Shown: piece after piece, positions 54,770 to 64,000 of the stretch | Numbering within the stretch: the stretch's first letter is position 1 | Layout of the letters: every line of letters starts with the position of its first letter | Assembly: GCA_965247065.1 (NCBI GenBank) | Contig: CBDFGN010000006.1 | Location: forward strand, 4,526,001 to 4,590,000 | DNA: 64,000 bases | DNA from: CBDFGN01 sp965247065 | GTDB taxonomy: Bacteria; Bacteroidota; Bacteroidia; Cytophagales; Cyclobacteriaceae | Direction: 5' to 3' | The notes under the pieces: generated by a model | Seen by the model: only the letters and a program-made list of their open reading frames with translations | Database searches by the model: none | What the model was told of the DNA's origin: nothing | Program-made: the position numbers and the translations under genes

Positions 54770-57643
54770 ATGAACAAGTTTAGCATTGGACTTCTATTTA
54801 GTTTTTTATCCCAGCTGGTTCTACAAGCTCAAAATCAATCCGAGGCGGAAAAACGCTTAATCAAAAACGCGCATCAGTTGATCTATGAAGGAAAACGCTC
54901 AGGAGAAGGTTATTTTTCAAAGTCGGGGAACCACTTAATTTTTCAAAGTGAAAGAAAGGCCGACAACCCATTTTATCAAATTTACATGCTCGATTTTGGA
55001 ACAGGCGACATCAATCGAGTTTCGCCGGGTCATGGAAAAACCACTTGCGCCTACTTTGACTGGTCGAGCGATAACAGGGTGCTGTATGCATCCACACATC
55101 ACGACCCGAAAGCCAAAGAAAAACAGCAAGCTGAGTTAGACTTTCGCGCTTCGGGTAAAAAAAGGAGATACAGCTGGGATTATGATGCTGCTATGGACAT
55201 TTTTTCGGCAAGAAGAGATGGTTCAAACATTGTTCAGTTGACTGATGCTAATGGATATGACGCGGAGGGATCATACTCACCTGATGGTAGTAAAATTGCT
55301 TTCTGCTCACTGCGTGATGCTTACAATAGAAACTTATCAAAGGAAGAAAAAAAGCTTTTGGAAGTAGATCCAGCTTATTTTGGCGAAATCTATTTAATGG
55401 ACGCTGACGGCTCTAATCAAAATCGACTGACCAAAGTGCCAGGATATGATGGAGGGCCATTCTTTTCACCTGACGGTAAGAATATCATTTGGAGGCGTTT
55501 CAGTGAAGATGGGGTGACAGCCGACATATATGCCATGGATTTAGACGGGAGTAAGGAAAAGCAGTTGACAAATTTCGGCTCCATGTCATGGGCACCCTAT
55601 TTCCATCCAAGCAATGCCTACGTCATTTTCGCGTCCAACAAATATGGTTTTGTCAATTTCGAATTGTTCCTGGTGGACAAAGAAGGTACAAAAGAGCCGG
55701 TCCGCGTGACTTATACGGATGGTTTTGACGGGCTTCCCGTATTTTCTCCAAATGGTAAGCATCTTTCATGGACTTCGAACAGAACAAGCGACAAGAAATC
55801 GCAAATCTTTTATGCAGAGTGGGATCATGAAGCCGCGCTCGCTTTGTTGAACCAGGCTCCCATGCGCGTCCAAGACCGAAAGAACCCTACTTTCCAGGGC
55901 GAAATTTCTGCTCAGGAACTAAAGATGAAGGTGGCCTACCTGGCTTCAGATGACCTAGAAGGCAGAATGACGGGCAGTGCGGGCAACAAAAAGGCTGCGG
56001 ATTATATTATCAATCACTTCCGTCAATTAGGATTGTCAACTGTTGGGAGGGAAAAAACTTACGCACAAGAATTTCCATTCATTTCATCGGTTGAGGTAAA
56101 CCGGGCCGGAACTTCACTGAAGACCATCGATAATGCTAAAAATGTAAGCTGGCAGCTTTTTGATGATTTTGTACCACTGCCATTTAGTATGAATGGTGAT
56201 TCTAAAGGCGACATGGTGTTTGCCGGTTACGGCATCAAAACTCCAGGTAAATCAAGCATTGACTATAACTCGTATGCTAATGTTGATGTGAAAGGAAAGG
56301 TAGTAGTCGTTTTCTACGATGTACCCCCACATTTCAATGGGGAAGCAAAGAAAGAGTTGATCCGCTACGCAACTCCACGCTACAAAGCACTAATGGCCAG
56401 AGAGTTAGGCGCCAGGGCCATAATTTTTATTAGTCCACAACGCGCTAGGTTTGATGAGGTAAACAAAGACGATGTCCCTGGAAATGCCGGCATTATGGCT
56501 CTTAAGGCCAAAATCAGTTGGTTTGAAGCGCTCCTGAAAGTGAAGGAAATGGATTTCAAACAGTTGTTGGACCAATTCGAAAACTACAACCCCCACATGG
56601 AGAACGAATTTGAGCTTACTGGCCAGCAAGTGGAACTAAAAGTGCAGTTGGACAAAATTGAAAGCTCAGACAGGAACGTTATTGGAGTTATTGAAGCAGA
56701 CAGACCCACCAATGAATATTTGATTGTTGGAGGACACTACGACCACCTCGGCCAAGGTAAATCCGGTTCAATGGCACATAACGCTGAAGGAGATGAAATT
56801 CACAATGGTGCTGATGACAATGCATCGGGCACGGCTGCAGTTATGGAGTTGGCAGAATATTTTAAGCAGTTGAAAAAGGATAAGCCAGCGTCAATCTCTA
56901 TAAATCTGCTTTTCGTTTTGTGGTCTGGTGAAGAACTGGGTTTGATTGGCTCAGATTATTATGCTAATCACCCCGTGGTGCCAATGGAAAACACCAAGGC
57001 CTATCTCAACTTTGACATGATAGGTATGCTCAACAACAACCAACTCATTTTACAGGGCCTGGGCTCATCGCCAGGTTGGAAGAAAATCGTTGAGAAGAAA
57101 AACATTTTGGCGGGCTTTAATCTGGTATTACAGGATGATCCTTATGTGCCTACCGATGCCATGTCGCTCTATCAGGGCGGTGTGCCTGTATTATGCTTCT
57201 TTACGGGCATTCACGATCACTACCACAAACCAAGCGATGATGTGGAACGTCTAAATTATGAAGGACTCGAACGGATAACCGCGTTCTCGGCGAGTATTAT
57301 AAAAGAACTAATGCGGCAGGATGTATTGCAGTATGCTAAAGTCGAGATGAGCAAGAATCGAGCAGCAAGCAGCCGTGGTTTTTCCATTTATCTTGGAACC
57401 ATTCCGGATTATGTAGCAGAGGTTGAAGGGGTAAAACTATCCGGTGTCCGCCCCGGAGGACCTGCCGATAAAGCCGGCATAAAGGGGGATGACATTATTA
57501 TAAAATTGGCTGGAAAGGATATCAAGAACATCTATGACTACACCTACGTTCTTGGCGATTTACAGGCCTATGAAGCCGTTGAGATGATTGTGCTTCGCGA
57601 TGGAAAAACAGTATCGCTTGCAGTAGTTCCCGAAGCAAAATAG
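54770..57643 (+). CDS. TolB-like propeller plus M28 metallopeptidase plus PDZ protein
   Basis: The 957-residue Sec-exported protein (signal ends near QLVLQAQ) has PD40/TolB-type repeats at residues about 50-370 (SPDGSKIAF, SPDGKNIIWRR, SPNGKHLSW) and a PA-like insert. An M28 di-zinc peptidase follows at about 380-860 (GGHYDHLG, HNGADDNASGTAAVMEL, FVLWSGEELGLIGSDYY, NFDMIGM, HDHYHKPSDD). A C-terminal PDZ domain follows (GVRPGGPADKAGIKGDDII). It should cleave N-terminal amino acids or peptides outside the cytoplasm. It has no evident glycan role and may be a bystander in the cluster. Confidence 0.9.
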   Translation: MNKFSIGLLFSFLSQLVLQAQNQSEAEKRLIKNAHQLIYEGKRSGEGYFSKSGNHLIFQSERKADNPFYQIYMLDFGTGDINRVSPGHGKTTCAYFDWSSDNRVLYASTHHDPKAKEKQQAELDFRASGKKRRYSWDYDAAMDIFSARRDGSNIVQLTDANGYDAEGSYSPDGSKIAFCSLRDAYNRNLSKEEKKLLEVDPAYFGEIYLMDADGSNQNRLTKVPGYDGGPFFSPDGKNIIWRRFSEDGVTADIYAMDLDGSKEKQLTNFGSMSWAPYFHPSNAYVIFASNKYGFVNFELFLVDKEGTKEPVRVTYTDGFDGLPVFSPNGKHLSWTSNRTSDKKSQIFYAEWDHEAALALLNQAPMRVQDRKNPTFQGEISAQELKMKVAYLASDDLEGRMTGSAGNKKAADYIINHFRQLGLSTVGREKTYAQEFPFISSVEVNRAGTSLKTIDNAKNVSWQLFDDFVPLPFSMNGDSKGDMVFAGYGIKTPGKSSIDYNSYANVDVKGKVVVVFYDVPPHFNGEAKKELIRYATPRYKALMARELGARAIIFISPQRARFDEVNKDDVPGNAGIMALKAKISWFEALLKVKEMDFKQLLDQFENYNPHMENEFELTGQQVELKVQLDKIESSDRNVIGVIEADRPTNEYLIVGGHYDHLGQGKSGSMAHNAEGDEIHNGADDNASGTAAVMELAEYFKQLKKDKPASISINLLFVLWSGEELGLIGSDYYANHPVVPMENTKAYLNFDMIGMLNNNQLILQGLGSSPGWKKIVEKKNILAGFNLVLQDDPYVPTDAMSLYQGGVPVLCFFTGIHDHYHKPSDDVERLNYEGLERITAFSASIIKELMRQDVLQYAKVEMSKNRAASSRGFSIYLGTIPDYVAEVEGVKLSGVRPGGPADKAGIKGDDIIIKLAGKDIKNIYDYTYVLGDLQAYEAVEMIVLRDGKTVSLAVVPEAK

Positions 57644-57981
57644 TTTAATATGCCTCTTGAAATGCCGGCAATGGTAGTGTACAGAAAATAGGTAATTTGG
57701 AGGTGCGGTTAAAGATTGTGGTATTGATCCAAGTTTGCGCCATCGCATTTATGAATTGGGCGGGGAATTGCCAAGGAACATGAAAGATTCTCATAACACT
57801 TCCGCTTGTCAGGAAGCTTATCACCCTTTACACCCAAACTTGAATGGGATATTCGCGGCAACCACAAAGTGAGGCGGTTTGAAGCAGGTTTATCCTTCCC
57901 TCCTGCTGCAAATAGCGACCATAAGACGCTAGTAGTAATCAACCGTTATCCAGTTCCTTTCCTGGATCCAGTTAAAGACAT
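57644..57981. other. gap between convergent genes, nothing recognised
   Basis: A 338-bp convergent gap between the M28 peptidase (plus) and a GH32-type gene (minus). Small ORFs on both strands look random, and I see no strong hairpin or repeat. Confidence 0.4.
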
Positions 57982-59520
57982 TTATTCACCCCATGCTGAT
58001 TGCATCTTCCAAGCCGTGACTTTCTTGACTGGCATACTACCCTGATTGGAAAAAAGTTGGTGGTTTGCCTGATCGTGGGTTCTCTTGTGAGCATAGGCCA
58101 TGGCCTGACGATCATTGGCAAAAACCTCAATAATTCCTTTATCGATAAATACTCGAAGTACGGTTTCTTCATCAATCGGGATATCAAGGGGAGCGGCCAC
58201 ACCACCAATATTCAAGGTTTTCCGGGCTGGATATAAGCGAATTTCCACTCCGTTTTTCCCATCTTCATCGCAAAGCACATCAATGCCGTACGAATGAGGG
58301 ATATGCCCTACCTCTGTCGTATCGCCACCCTTGTTCGGAATAAACCAGCTCGCGGCATTAAGTTCATAGCTGGTTTCTAATGGACCGAATACTATTTCAA
58401 ATTCAACCGCATCGCCTGACATCTCCTTCAGTGGATAAGCCACTCGATTTTTGAGGACAATCTCTGCCAAACCTTTTTCCTCATATCTAAGGGCTTCGAG
58501 CTCACGTAATGGTTTGATGCGCAGAATTTGGTCTTCGGGTAATTCCAGTTCCCGGGGCAGGGACTGTACACCCTCCTGCATTCTTTCGCCGCTCGGAAAA
58601 AGCCAGACCCACATCACCCTGCGACCATCCGGCGTTAGGACGGACTCCGGGGCAAAATAGGTGCCATATGTTCTAAGAACATCTTGGTAGGGCTTGTTCA
58701 CATCTTCCCAGTTCATAAGATTGTGTGATTCCGGGAGATACTTTTCTTCCTTAAAATCGCCAATGTAGTATCGACAACCGAACGCGTGAGAGATGCATAG
58801 CAACATCCATTTATCACTTATTTTGAACATATTCGGACACGAAACATCGTCATCCATAGTTACTCCCAGGTTTTTGGGGAAATCACCATGCATAAGATGA
58901 CCCAGATATTCCCAATTCTTTAAATCCGTTGATTTTTTTATATCGGGATTTTTTCCTCCCCCGATAGAGTAATAGGTATCACCGTCCAGCCAGCAATCGG
59001 GATCCCAGACACTATGTTGAACAGGATTGCCATCCTTGTCTGTTACATTGATCTCTTGCGGTTCTGTCCACGAATCCAGATTATCGTCCTGCGCATAGAC
59101 AAACAAAACCCTCTTGCGGTCACTATAGATGATTGCCGGCTTGCCCTCTTTAGTTAAGAATCCGGTGCCACTGAGCATTCCATGGCCCAAAATTTGGGGA
59201 GTCAGTACGGTGGGATGAAATTTCCAGTGAACCATATCGGCGCTGGAAACATGCGCCATAGCAAGGTTGTTATCTTCTGTGGGGAAATAAATATAGTGTA
59301 GATGATATCGGCCTTTATAATAAAAAGCCGGATTGGGGTCGGCGGGAAAAGGCCTAAATATCTTGCCTGGATGCAGCAAATGATAAGTGGGCCAGTGATC
59401 CGGCGGATCTTCCGGAAAGACCAGAATATCTGCTTTATCCAAAGCCCTGTTTTGGGCCTGCAGATCCAATATCATGGGCATGAGCAAGATGACGATAATT
59501 AATGGCTTTTTGATATTCAT
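57982..59520 (-). CDS. GH32-type secreted protein, catalytic motifs altered
   Basis: The 512-residue protein has a Sec signal ending near LDLQAQN, then a propeller with repeats such as SSADMVHWKFHP and the GH32 C-terminal sandwich (LRVFIDKGIIEVFANDRQ). Asp61 of FPADPNPAFYYKGRYHLHY takes the nucleophile position. The RDP motif reads WDP (Asp173), and ECP reads VSCP (Ser227-Cys228, preceded by Asp223-Asp225). The acid/base Glu is therefore absent at its usual place, as in the 35270 protein. It may hydrolyse a related sugar by another residue, or only bind. Confidence 0.8.
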   Translation of the reverse strand: MNIKKPLIIVILLMPMILDLQAQNRALDKADILVFPEDPPDHWPTYHLLHPGKIFRPFPADPNPAFYYKGRYHLHYIYFPTEDNNLAMAHVSSADMVHWKFHPTVLTPQILGHGMLSGTGFLTKEGKPAIIYSDRKRVLFVYAQDDNLDSWTEPQEINVTDKDGNPVQHSVWDPDCWLDGDTYYSIGGGKNPDIKKSTDLKNWEYLGHLMHGDFPKNLGVTMDDDVSCPNMFKISDKWMLLCISHAFGCRYYIGDFKEEKYLPESHNLMNWEDVNKPYQDVLRTYGTYFAPESVLTPDGRRVMWVWLFPSGERMQEGVQSLPRELELPEDQILRIKPLRELEALRYEEKGLAEIVLKNRVAYPLKEMSGDAVEFEIVFGPLETSYELNAASWFIPNKGGDTTEVGHIPHSYGIDVLCDEDGKNGVEIRLYPARKTLNIGGVAAPLDIPIDEETVLRVFIDKGIIEVFANDRQAMAYAHKRTHDQANHQLFSNQGSMPVKKVTAWKMQSAWGE

Positions 59521-59621
59521 GGTTGTTAGGTTTTTAGCAGTGTTGGATGAATAGGTGGGGCACTACGATTTCAGTGAATTGGCCAGAAAATATAAAGCTA
59601 ACATTTTTCCTCGATAATGGA

Positions 59622-59745
59622 GGATGACGAATTCGCAGATCTATTGGCATTCACACGTTGCGAACCTGATTCTGTTTTGAAATCAGATATTGGACGTGTA
59701 GTACAGCATTTGATTGACTGGATCGAATTCAGGACAACCCCCTAA
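59622..59745 (+). pseudogene. 3'-end remnant of a DUF559 gene
   Basis: Aligns with the last part of the intact gene at 60011-60379 (ATTCACACG, GAAATCAGATATTGGACGTGTA, CATTTGATTGACTGGATCGA, ACAACCCCCTAA). A two-base loss after ATTCACACG shifts its frame, and no 5' part is found. The same hairpin linker as in the other units follows its stop. It marks the left edge of the array. Confidence 0.75.
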
Positions 59746-60010
59746 ATCCCCCTTTGATAAGGGGGACTTAAAGTGCTCTCAAATTCCCCATTAATAAAGG
59801 GGGAACAAAAGGTAGTTGTGGCATTAATGAGTAAAGACGAGGATCCCATATAACCCGAAGCAAAAGACATTACCATTTGACCCAATTGGCATCGAATTCA
59901 GGACAACTGCCTAAATCTCCCTTTAGCAACGGGGCTTTTTAACAAGCTCACAAATTCCCCCTTAATAAAAGGGGGAACAGAAGGGGGTTGTGGATCATTA
60001 AAAGTAAAAA

Positions 60011-60379
60011 ATGAAGATCTATTATAACCCGAGGCTAAAGACATTAGCTAGAAATCTAAGGAAAAACAGTACCCTTGCAGAGGTTCTAATGTGGAATGAA
60101 TTAAAGGGGAGGAGGATAAAGGGACTTCAGTTTATGAGGCAAAAGCCAATTGGTAATTTTATTGTTGATTTCTATAGCTCCAGACTCAAGTTGGCGATTG
60201 AGATCGATGGAGATTCTCACGGATACCTAACGGCCCGGAAAAGGGATCTTGTGAAAGAAGAATTCCTCAAATCTCTTAGTATTCACACGCTGCGATATGA
60301 TGACTCTGACGTGAAATCAGATATTGGACGTGTATTAGAGCATTTGATTGACTGGATCGAGTGCAGGACAACCCCCTAA
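60011..60379 (+). CDS. DUF559 (Vsr-like endonuclease-fold) protein
   Basis: The 122-residue protein has the DUF559 pattern: N-terminal YNPRLKTLARNLRKNSTLAEVLMWNEL, RQKPIGNFIVDFYSSRLKLAIEIDGDSH with Asp53, Glu64, Asp66 and His70, and a final DIGRVLEHLIDWI. This resembles the Vsr/PD-(D/E)XK-like nuclease core, so a DNA-cutting role is inferred from the family and not shown. It is intact and embedded in an array of its own internally deleted copies. The first linker hairpin begins one base past its stop. It may act on those hairpins; that is a hypothesis. Confidence 0.8.
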   Translation: MKIYYNPRLKTLARNLRKNSTLAEVLMWNELKGRRIKGLQFMRQKPIGNFIVDFYSSRLKLAIEIDGDSHGYLTARKRDLVKEEFLKSLSIHTLRYDDSDVKSDIGRVLEHLIDWIECRTTP

Positions 60380-61319
60380 GTCCCCCTTTGATAAGGGGGA
60401 CTTAAAGTGCTCTCAAATTCCCCCTTAATAAGGGGGAACAAAAGGTAGAACAAAAGGTAGTTGTGGATCATTAAAAGTGAAAAATGAAGATCCCTTACAA
60501 CCCGAAGCAAAAGACATTTACCATTTGACCCAATTGGATCGTATTCAGGACAACCCCCTAAATCCCCCTTTGATAAAGGGGACTTAAAGTGCTCTCAAAT
60601 TCCACGTTAATAAAAGGGGAACAAAAGGGGGTTGTGGATCATTAAAAGTGAAAAATGAAGATCTATTATAACCCGAAGCAAAAGACATTACCATTTGACC
60701 CAATTGGATCGAATTCAGGACAACCCCCTAAATCCCCCTTTGATAAGGGGGACTTAAAGTGCTCACAAATTCCCCATTAATAAAGGTAGAACAAAAGGGA
60801 GTTGTGGATCATTAAAAGTGAAAAATGAAGATCCCTTACAACTCGAAGCAAAAGACATTACCATTTTACCCAATTGGATCGAATTCAGGACAACCCCTAA
60901 GTCCCCCTTTGATAAGGGGGACTTAAAGTGCTCACAAATTCCCCATTAATAAAGGGGGAACAAAAGGGAGTTGTGGCATTAATGAGTAAAGATGAAGATC
61001 CATTAAAACCCGAAGCAAAAGACATTTACCATTTGACCCAATTGGATTCAAATTCAGGAACAACCGCCTAAATCTCCCTTTAGCAACGGGGCTTTTTAAC
61101 AGGCTCTCAAATCCCCCATTAATTAAAGGGGGAACAAAAGGGGTAGGTGGATCAATGCCTGTGTCTTTATGGAGATTAGGATTCTTATCTGGAAAAAGGC
61201 ATTGTGCCCAGCAACTTAAGGACTGGACTTTAAATCCTGATCTTACGTTATTAGACTGGTTATGATGTCCAAATCCAAGATTTCAACTTAATCTTACACT
61301 TCGACCTCAACTTGAATAA

Positions 61320-62990
61320 TTAGTTAAGTTTAAGTCTAGGTTCAAGACCGGCAACATTTAGATTAGAATCCAAGAATGCGGGATCCATCCGACTTGATTC
61401 AAAAATCAACTTACCATCCACATATACCTTGAATCCCTTGCCCAAACCATACCGGTTTCCGTTTCTATCCCAAACGATTGTCAAATTTTTTCCGTGGTAA
61501 TTGACCCGGTCCAGGCAAAACCAATCCCAGCTGTCCGGAACCAGGGGCTGGATCCTGATGCTTTTGTCGAGTTGAGGTTTGAAGCCAAAAAGATCCGAGA
61601 TAACGAGATCACAAAAGCCCGAATGATTATAATCTTTGCCGCGTTCAACAAGGCCATTGCGCCATCCACCACCTTCCCAGTTTTTGAGCCGGGTCCTGGC
61701 AATCCAATCGCCGGTGAATGGATTCTTATTCTCATCGATCCAGGTCCGTTCCTCGCCATTATCCAGGGTGATGTGGTGGCCGTCAGCATACTGTTTTAAT
61801 AAGGTGTAATAATCTGCATCGCTTACCATGCCAAGGGGTTCATAATTATTGAGAAAATTGGCCATAGCCTTAGGCGTTTGGGTAGTCGCAAAAGGCCAGG
61901 AAGGACCGTTCCACTGGCATTGGTCCCCCTCATAAATAACTTGAAAATAAGGATGCGATTGCTCGCAAGTAGTCAAGCCATGGGGTGCATAAAAGCCGGT
62001 GCTATCCATCAACTTCATCCAGGCCTTGGCAAACATGGGCCGATCCTCGGGGAGGTTAAAATACCAGGGGATGTACCCGATAATTTCCCTTACGTCCAAA
62101 GGTTCAGTGTCCGGGTTGTATTCCCGCGGCATTACCGTGAAAAACGACAGGGAATCATTCCAGAGACGTTCTTGAACCAGGCCCTTAATGTGTTCAGCTT
62201 TCATTCGGAAATCCAAAGAAGTTTTGTTCTCCCCCAAGATGTCTGCCAGCTTGGAAATGGCCATGGCATCTCCGTACATGTAGCTGTTGATGGTGGGCCG
62301 AACAGCAGCGGTGAGAATCTCTGTTAGACTATTATTAATAACCTGCCCACTTGCACCGACCTCCATCCCGTCCCGGTCGTCGATCTGCCAGAAAAGTCGA
62401 TCAGCGGCGTCCCTTTTTTCCCTCTCCCAAGCTTCATAATTTCGAATCAAACTGGGGAGCTTCTCCGAGATAAAGGTGTCGCCTCTGTTTATTTTGCTGT
62501 ACGCCAGTAAGGCATCGGCCACCCAGAAGCTGTAGCTTCTCACGCCATCCCCAGCCTGGTTAAGCCAGAAATGGAAATAATCCTCCATATAAGTACGATC
62601 GCGCAACCATCGGCCCTCATAAATATGATGCCCAGCTGCGCAGTTTATGGTATTGTGTTTACCAGCCTGGCCCACTTCGGGAAGAAATTCAGTGATCACA
62701 AAACCGTCCGGAGTGGACTTGATGTGCTTTCGATAGGTCCACCACCGGAAGTAATAGGTCTTTTCCAGGTCCTTATCCGGAATGTCGATCAGGGGAATAT
62801 TATGTTCCAGGAAATTCGACGCACTGTCGTTAGAAATATGTTGGATGTAAAGCTCATTGTCAACCCGGTTGAATTGCTCGACATAATGGGCGAAGTCCCT
62901 GTACTGCAGCACGTTTAGATTTGTTTCCGGCTTGCATGTCGTCATCAGGATAATTATGCAGATTACAATTGGAAGGATAGCTTTTTTCAT
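61320..62990 (-). CDS. MGH1-like (GH63-related) glycoside hydrolase lipoprotein
   Basis: The 556-residue lipoprotein (lipobox LMTTC near residue 19) has the alpha-toroid pattern of mannosylglycerate hydrolase-like enzymes: CAAGHHIYEGRWLRDRTYMEDYFHFWL near 117-143, QIDDRDGMEVGASG near 202-215, and QCQWNGPSWPFATTQTP near 357-373. Acid candidates are Asp204-Asp207 and nearby Glu. A C-terminal GFCDLVISDLFGF is typical of the family. It acts on alpha-linked glycosides in known members. It is divergent from the fructan theme, so the cluster may target a mixed glycan. Confidence 0.75.
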   Translation of the reverse strand: MKKAILPIVICIIILMTTCKPETNLNVLQYRDFAHYVEQFNRVDNELYIQHISNDSASNFLEHNIPLIDIPDKDLEKTYYFRWWTYRKHIKSTPDGFVITEFLPEVGQAGKHNTINCAAGHHIYEGRWLRDRTYMEDYFHFWLNQAGDGVRSYSFWVADALLAYSKINRGDTFISEKLPSLIRNYEAWEREKRDAADRLFWQIDDRDGMEVGASGQVINNSLTEILTAAVRPTINSYMYGDAMAISKLADILGENKTSLDFRMKAEHIKGLVQERLWNDSLSFFTVMPREYNPDTEPLDVREIIGYIPWYFNLPEDRPMFAKAWMKLMDSTGFYAPHGLTTCEQSHPYFQVIYEGDQCQWNGPSWPFATTQTPKAMANFLNNYEPLGMVSDADYYTLLKQYADGHHITLDNGEERTWIDENKNPFTGDWIARTRLKNWEGGGWRNGLVERGKDYNHSGFCDLVISDLFGFKPQLDKSIRIQPLVPDSWDWFCLDRVNYHGKNLTIVWDRNGNRYGLGKGFKVYVDGKLIFESSRMDPAFLDSNLNVAGLEPRLKLN

Positions 62991-63116
62991 TTATCCAAAG
63001 TAGTCAATTTTGATCCTGGGGCATCGGCTTCATCTGCGATTTCGACTTGGATTTATGGTATTAATCCTAAGGCCAACCATCCAATGGGGACCGCAGCCCG
63101 GGCTGTCCATAGCTCG

Positions 63117-64000
63117 CTATATTGGTTCAGCTTCTATCTTTCGAATAATAATGAAAATCAACAGAAAACTAATCGGATGGAACAGCCCTGAAAGGATAAA
63201 GGCTAGGTTATACCCATAATTCTTGATTAAAAAGCCTATTCCGAGGCTAAACAGCATCGCCCCGTAGGTGCCAAAGAATCCCATAAGGCCCGCTACCGAG
63301 CCGACAATCCGGGAAGGAAACATATCGGCCGCCAAGGTTTGTACCAAAGTTGACCAGCACTGATGACCAAACATGGCCAAACCAAAAAATATGAGAGCGG
63401 TGCCTAAGGAAGCCTGGGTGATGAGCAGCGAAGCCGGTAATAAGAATGCGGCTATTCCTAACGGAATTTTTCGCGACAGATCCAGAGAAATATTCCTTTT
63501 GATGAGGTAACTGCTAAACCAGCCTCCCAGAAAGCTCCCAGCCCCTGCGAAAACAAAGGGGATCCAGGCGTATGCCCCAATGGCCTTTATATCAAGATCT
63601 CTAACATCGGCGAGATATTTGGGAAGCCAGAAAATGAAAAAATACCAGGCGGCATCGGTAAAGAACTTTATTGTCAATAATCCCTGAATCTTGCGGTATT
63701 TAAACAGGCTGAGCCAGGGAATGTCAATGGAGTCAGGTTCCGAGCTTTCCCTGGCCAACTCCTGTTCTACATAATCCCTTTCTTCATTGCTCACTAATCG
63801 GCTCTTGGCCGGTTTAGCATATAGCAGCAACCAGATCACAGTCCATACCAAGCCAGCCGCTCCGGCTATCACGAAAGCCCATCGCCAGTCGAGCACCACG
63901 ATGATCAATGCAATCACAGGAGGTGCAATGGCCCCCCCAACGCTGGATCCCGTGTTGAAAATTCCAAACGCCATGGCGCGTTCCCTGGCCGGAAACCATT
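63117..64000 (-). CDS. MFS permease, anion:cation symporter (ACS)-like, 5' end beyond window
   Basis: The minus-strand frame continues unbroken to the window edge, where it reads WFPARERAMAFGIFNTGSSVG, the conserved ACS-family loop motif. Helices follow (GGAIAPPVIALIIVVLDWRWAFVIAG, FFIFWLPKYLADVRD, AGAGSFLGGWFSSYLIKR). The missing part is about the first 110-130 residues. Relatives import hexuronates, galactonate or similar acids, which would match the sugar-acid dehydratase at 46.6 kb. Substrate is inferred only from family. Confidence 0.85.
   Translation of the reverse strand, partial: WFPARERAMAFGIFNTGSSVGGAIAPPVIALIIVVLDWRWAFVIAGAAGLVWTVIWLLLYAKPAKSRLVSNEERDYVEQELARESSEPDSIDIPWLSLFKYRKIQGLLTIKFFTDAAWYFFIFWLPKYLADVRDLDIKAIGAYAWIPFVFAGAGSFLGGWFSSYLIKRNISLDLSRKIPLGIAAFLLPASLLITQASLGTALIFFGLAMFGHQCWSTLVQTLAADMFPSRIVGSVAGLMGFFGTYGAMLFSLGIGFLIKNYGYNLAFILSGLFHPISFLLIFIIIRKIEAEPI

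Larger units (their letters stand above)
59622..61140 (+). repeat. tandem array of ~170-bp hairpin units built from a DUF559 gene
   Basis: Each unit is a mini-gene followed by a linker. Mini-genes start at 59837 (ATG changed to ACG), 60484, 60655, 60825 and 60992. Each joins the first 36 or so bases of the intact gene (60011) to its last 40 or so bases, so about 294 internal bases (60047-60340) are missing. Linkers carry two hairpins, TCCCCCTT-TGAT-AAGGGGGA and TTCCCCC.../...GGGGGAA, the first starting one base after the gene stop. Spacing is 167-174 bp between mini-genes. The intact gene occupies one slot. To 61319 no other gene is seen. Confidence 0.85.

Noticed and set aside
59622..61140. 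CRISPR array
   Set aside because: Units are about 170 bp, made of gene ends plus hairpins, with no short repeats separated by unique spacers and no cas genes.

Overview
The window looks like a chromosomal stretch from a Bacteroidota bacterium, probably Cytophagales-like. The evidence is two SusC/SusD outer-membrane nutrient pairs, many lipoprotein and Sec signal peptides on surface proteins, FG-GAP/ASPIC repeat proteins, few Shine-Dalgarno sites, and a fused thrA next to thrB and thrC. Several genes are broken by single-base changes and fragments of lost genes are scattered between intact ones, so this is an eroding, repeat-rich accessory region or a draft/metagenomic assembly, or both.

Layout. 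At 0.3-6.6 kb a LOG-family phosphoribohydrolase faces the threonine operon thrA-thrB-thrC (minus strand), which an IS982-family element has split between thrA and thrB. At 6.9-19.8 kb there is a nonsense-mutated NHL-repeat lipoprotein, an FG-GAP lipoprotein, a Tat-exported beta-propeller protein, an IS3-family element, an ADHFE1-like iron dehydrogenase, a GH32 gene remnant, an alpha/beta hydrolase and a large FG-GAP/ASPIC lipoprotein.

At 20-31.5 kb lies a tandemly duplicated SusC-SusD cassette. Each copy has its own leader with a 16-codon ORF whose stop codon sits in a hairpin loop; the stem differs between copies by compensating base changes. Each copy also ends in a strong palindrome after SusD. 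At 32-63 kb follow two sugar-porter MFS transporters, three GH32-type proteins (35.3, 52.9 and 58.0 kb), an SSS symporter, a sugar isomerase-like TIM barrel, a DUF1501 protein with a frameshifted cytochrome/DUF1549/DUF1553 partner, an enolase-superfamily dehydratase, a large putative glycosidase, an M28 peptidase, an MGH1-like glycosidase and an MFS permease that runs off the window end. A tRNA-Thr(CGT) lies at 39.7 kb.

The likely joint role of 20-64 kb is uptake and breakdown of a plant or algal glycan. Three GH32-type proteins beside SusCD pairs and hexose porters suggest fructans, but the GH32 proteins are divergent and the substrate is inferred.

The two most unusual items are the covarying SusC leaders (20.2 and 26.1 kb) and a tandem array of about 170-bp hairpin-bearing units (59.6-61.1 kb). 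The array units are internally deleted copies of the one intact DUF559 nuclease-like gene embedded in it, which resembles a nuclease with its own non-autonomous repeat family.
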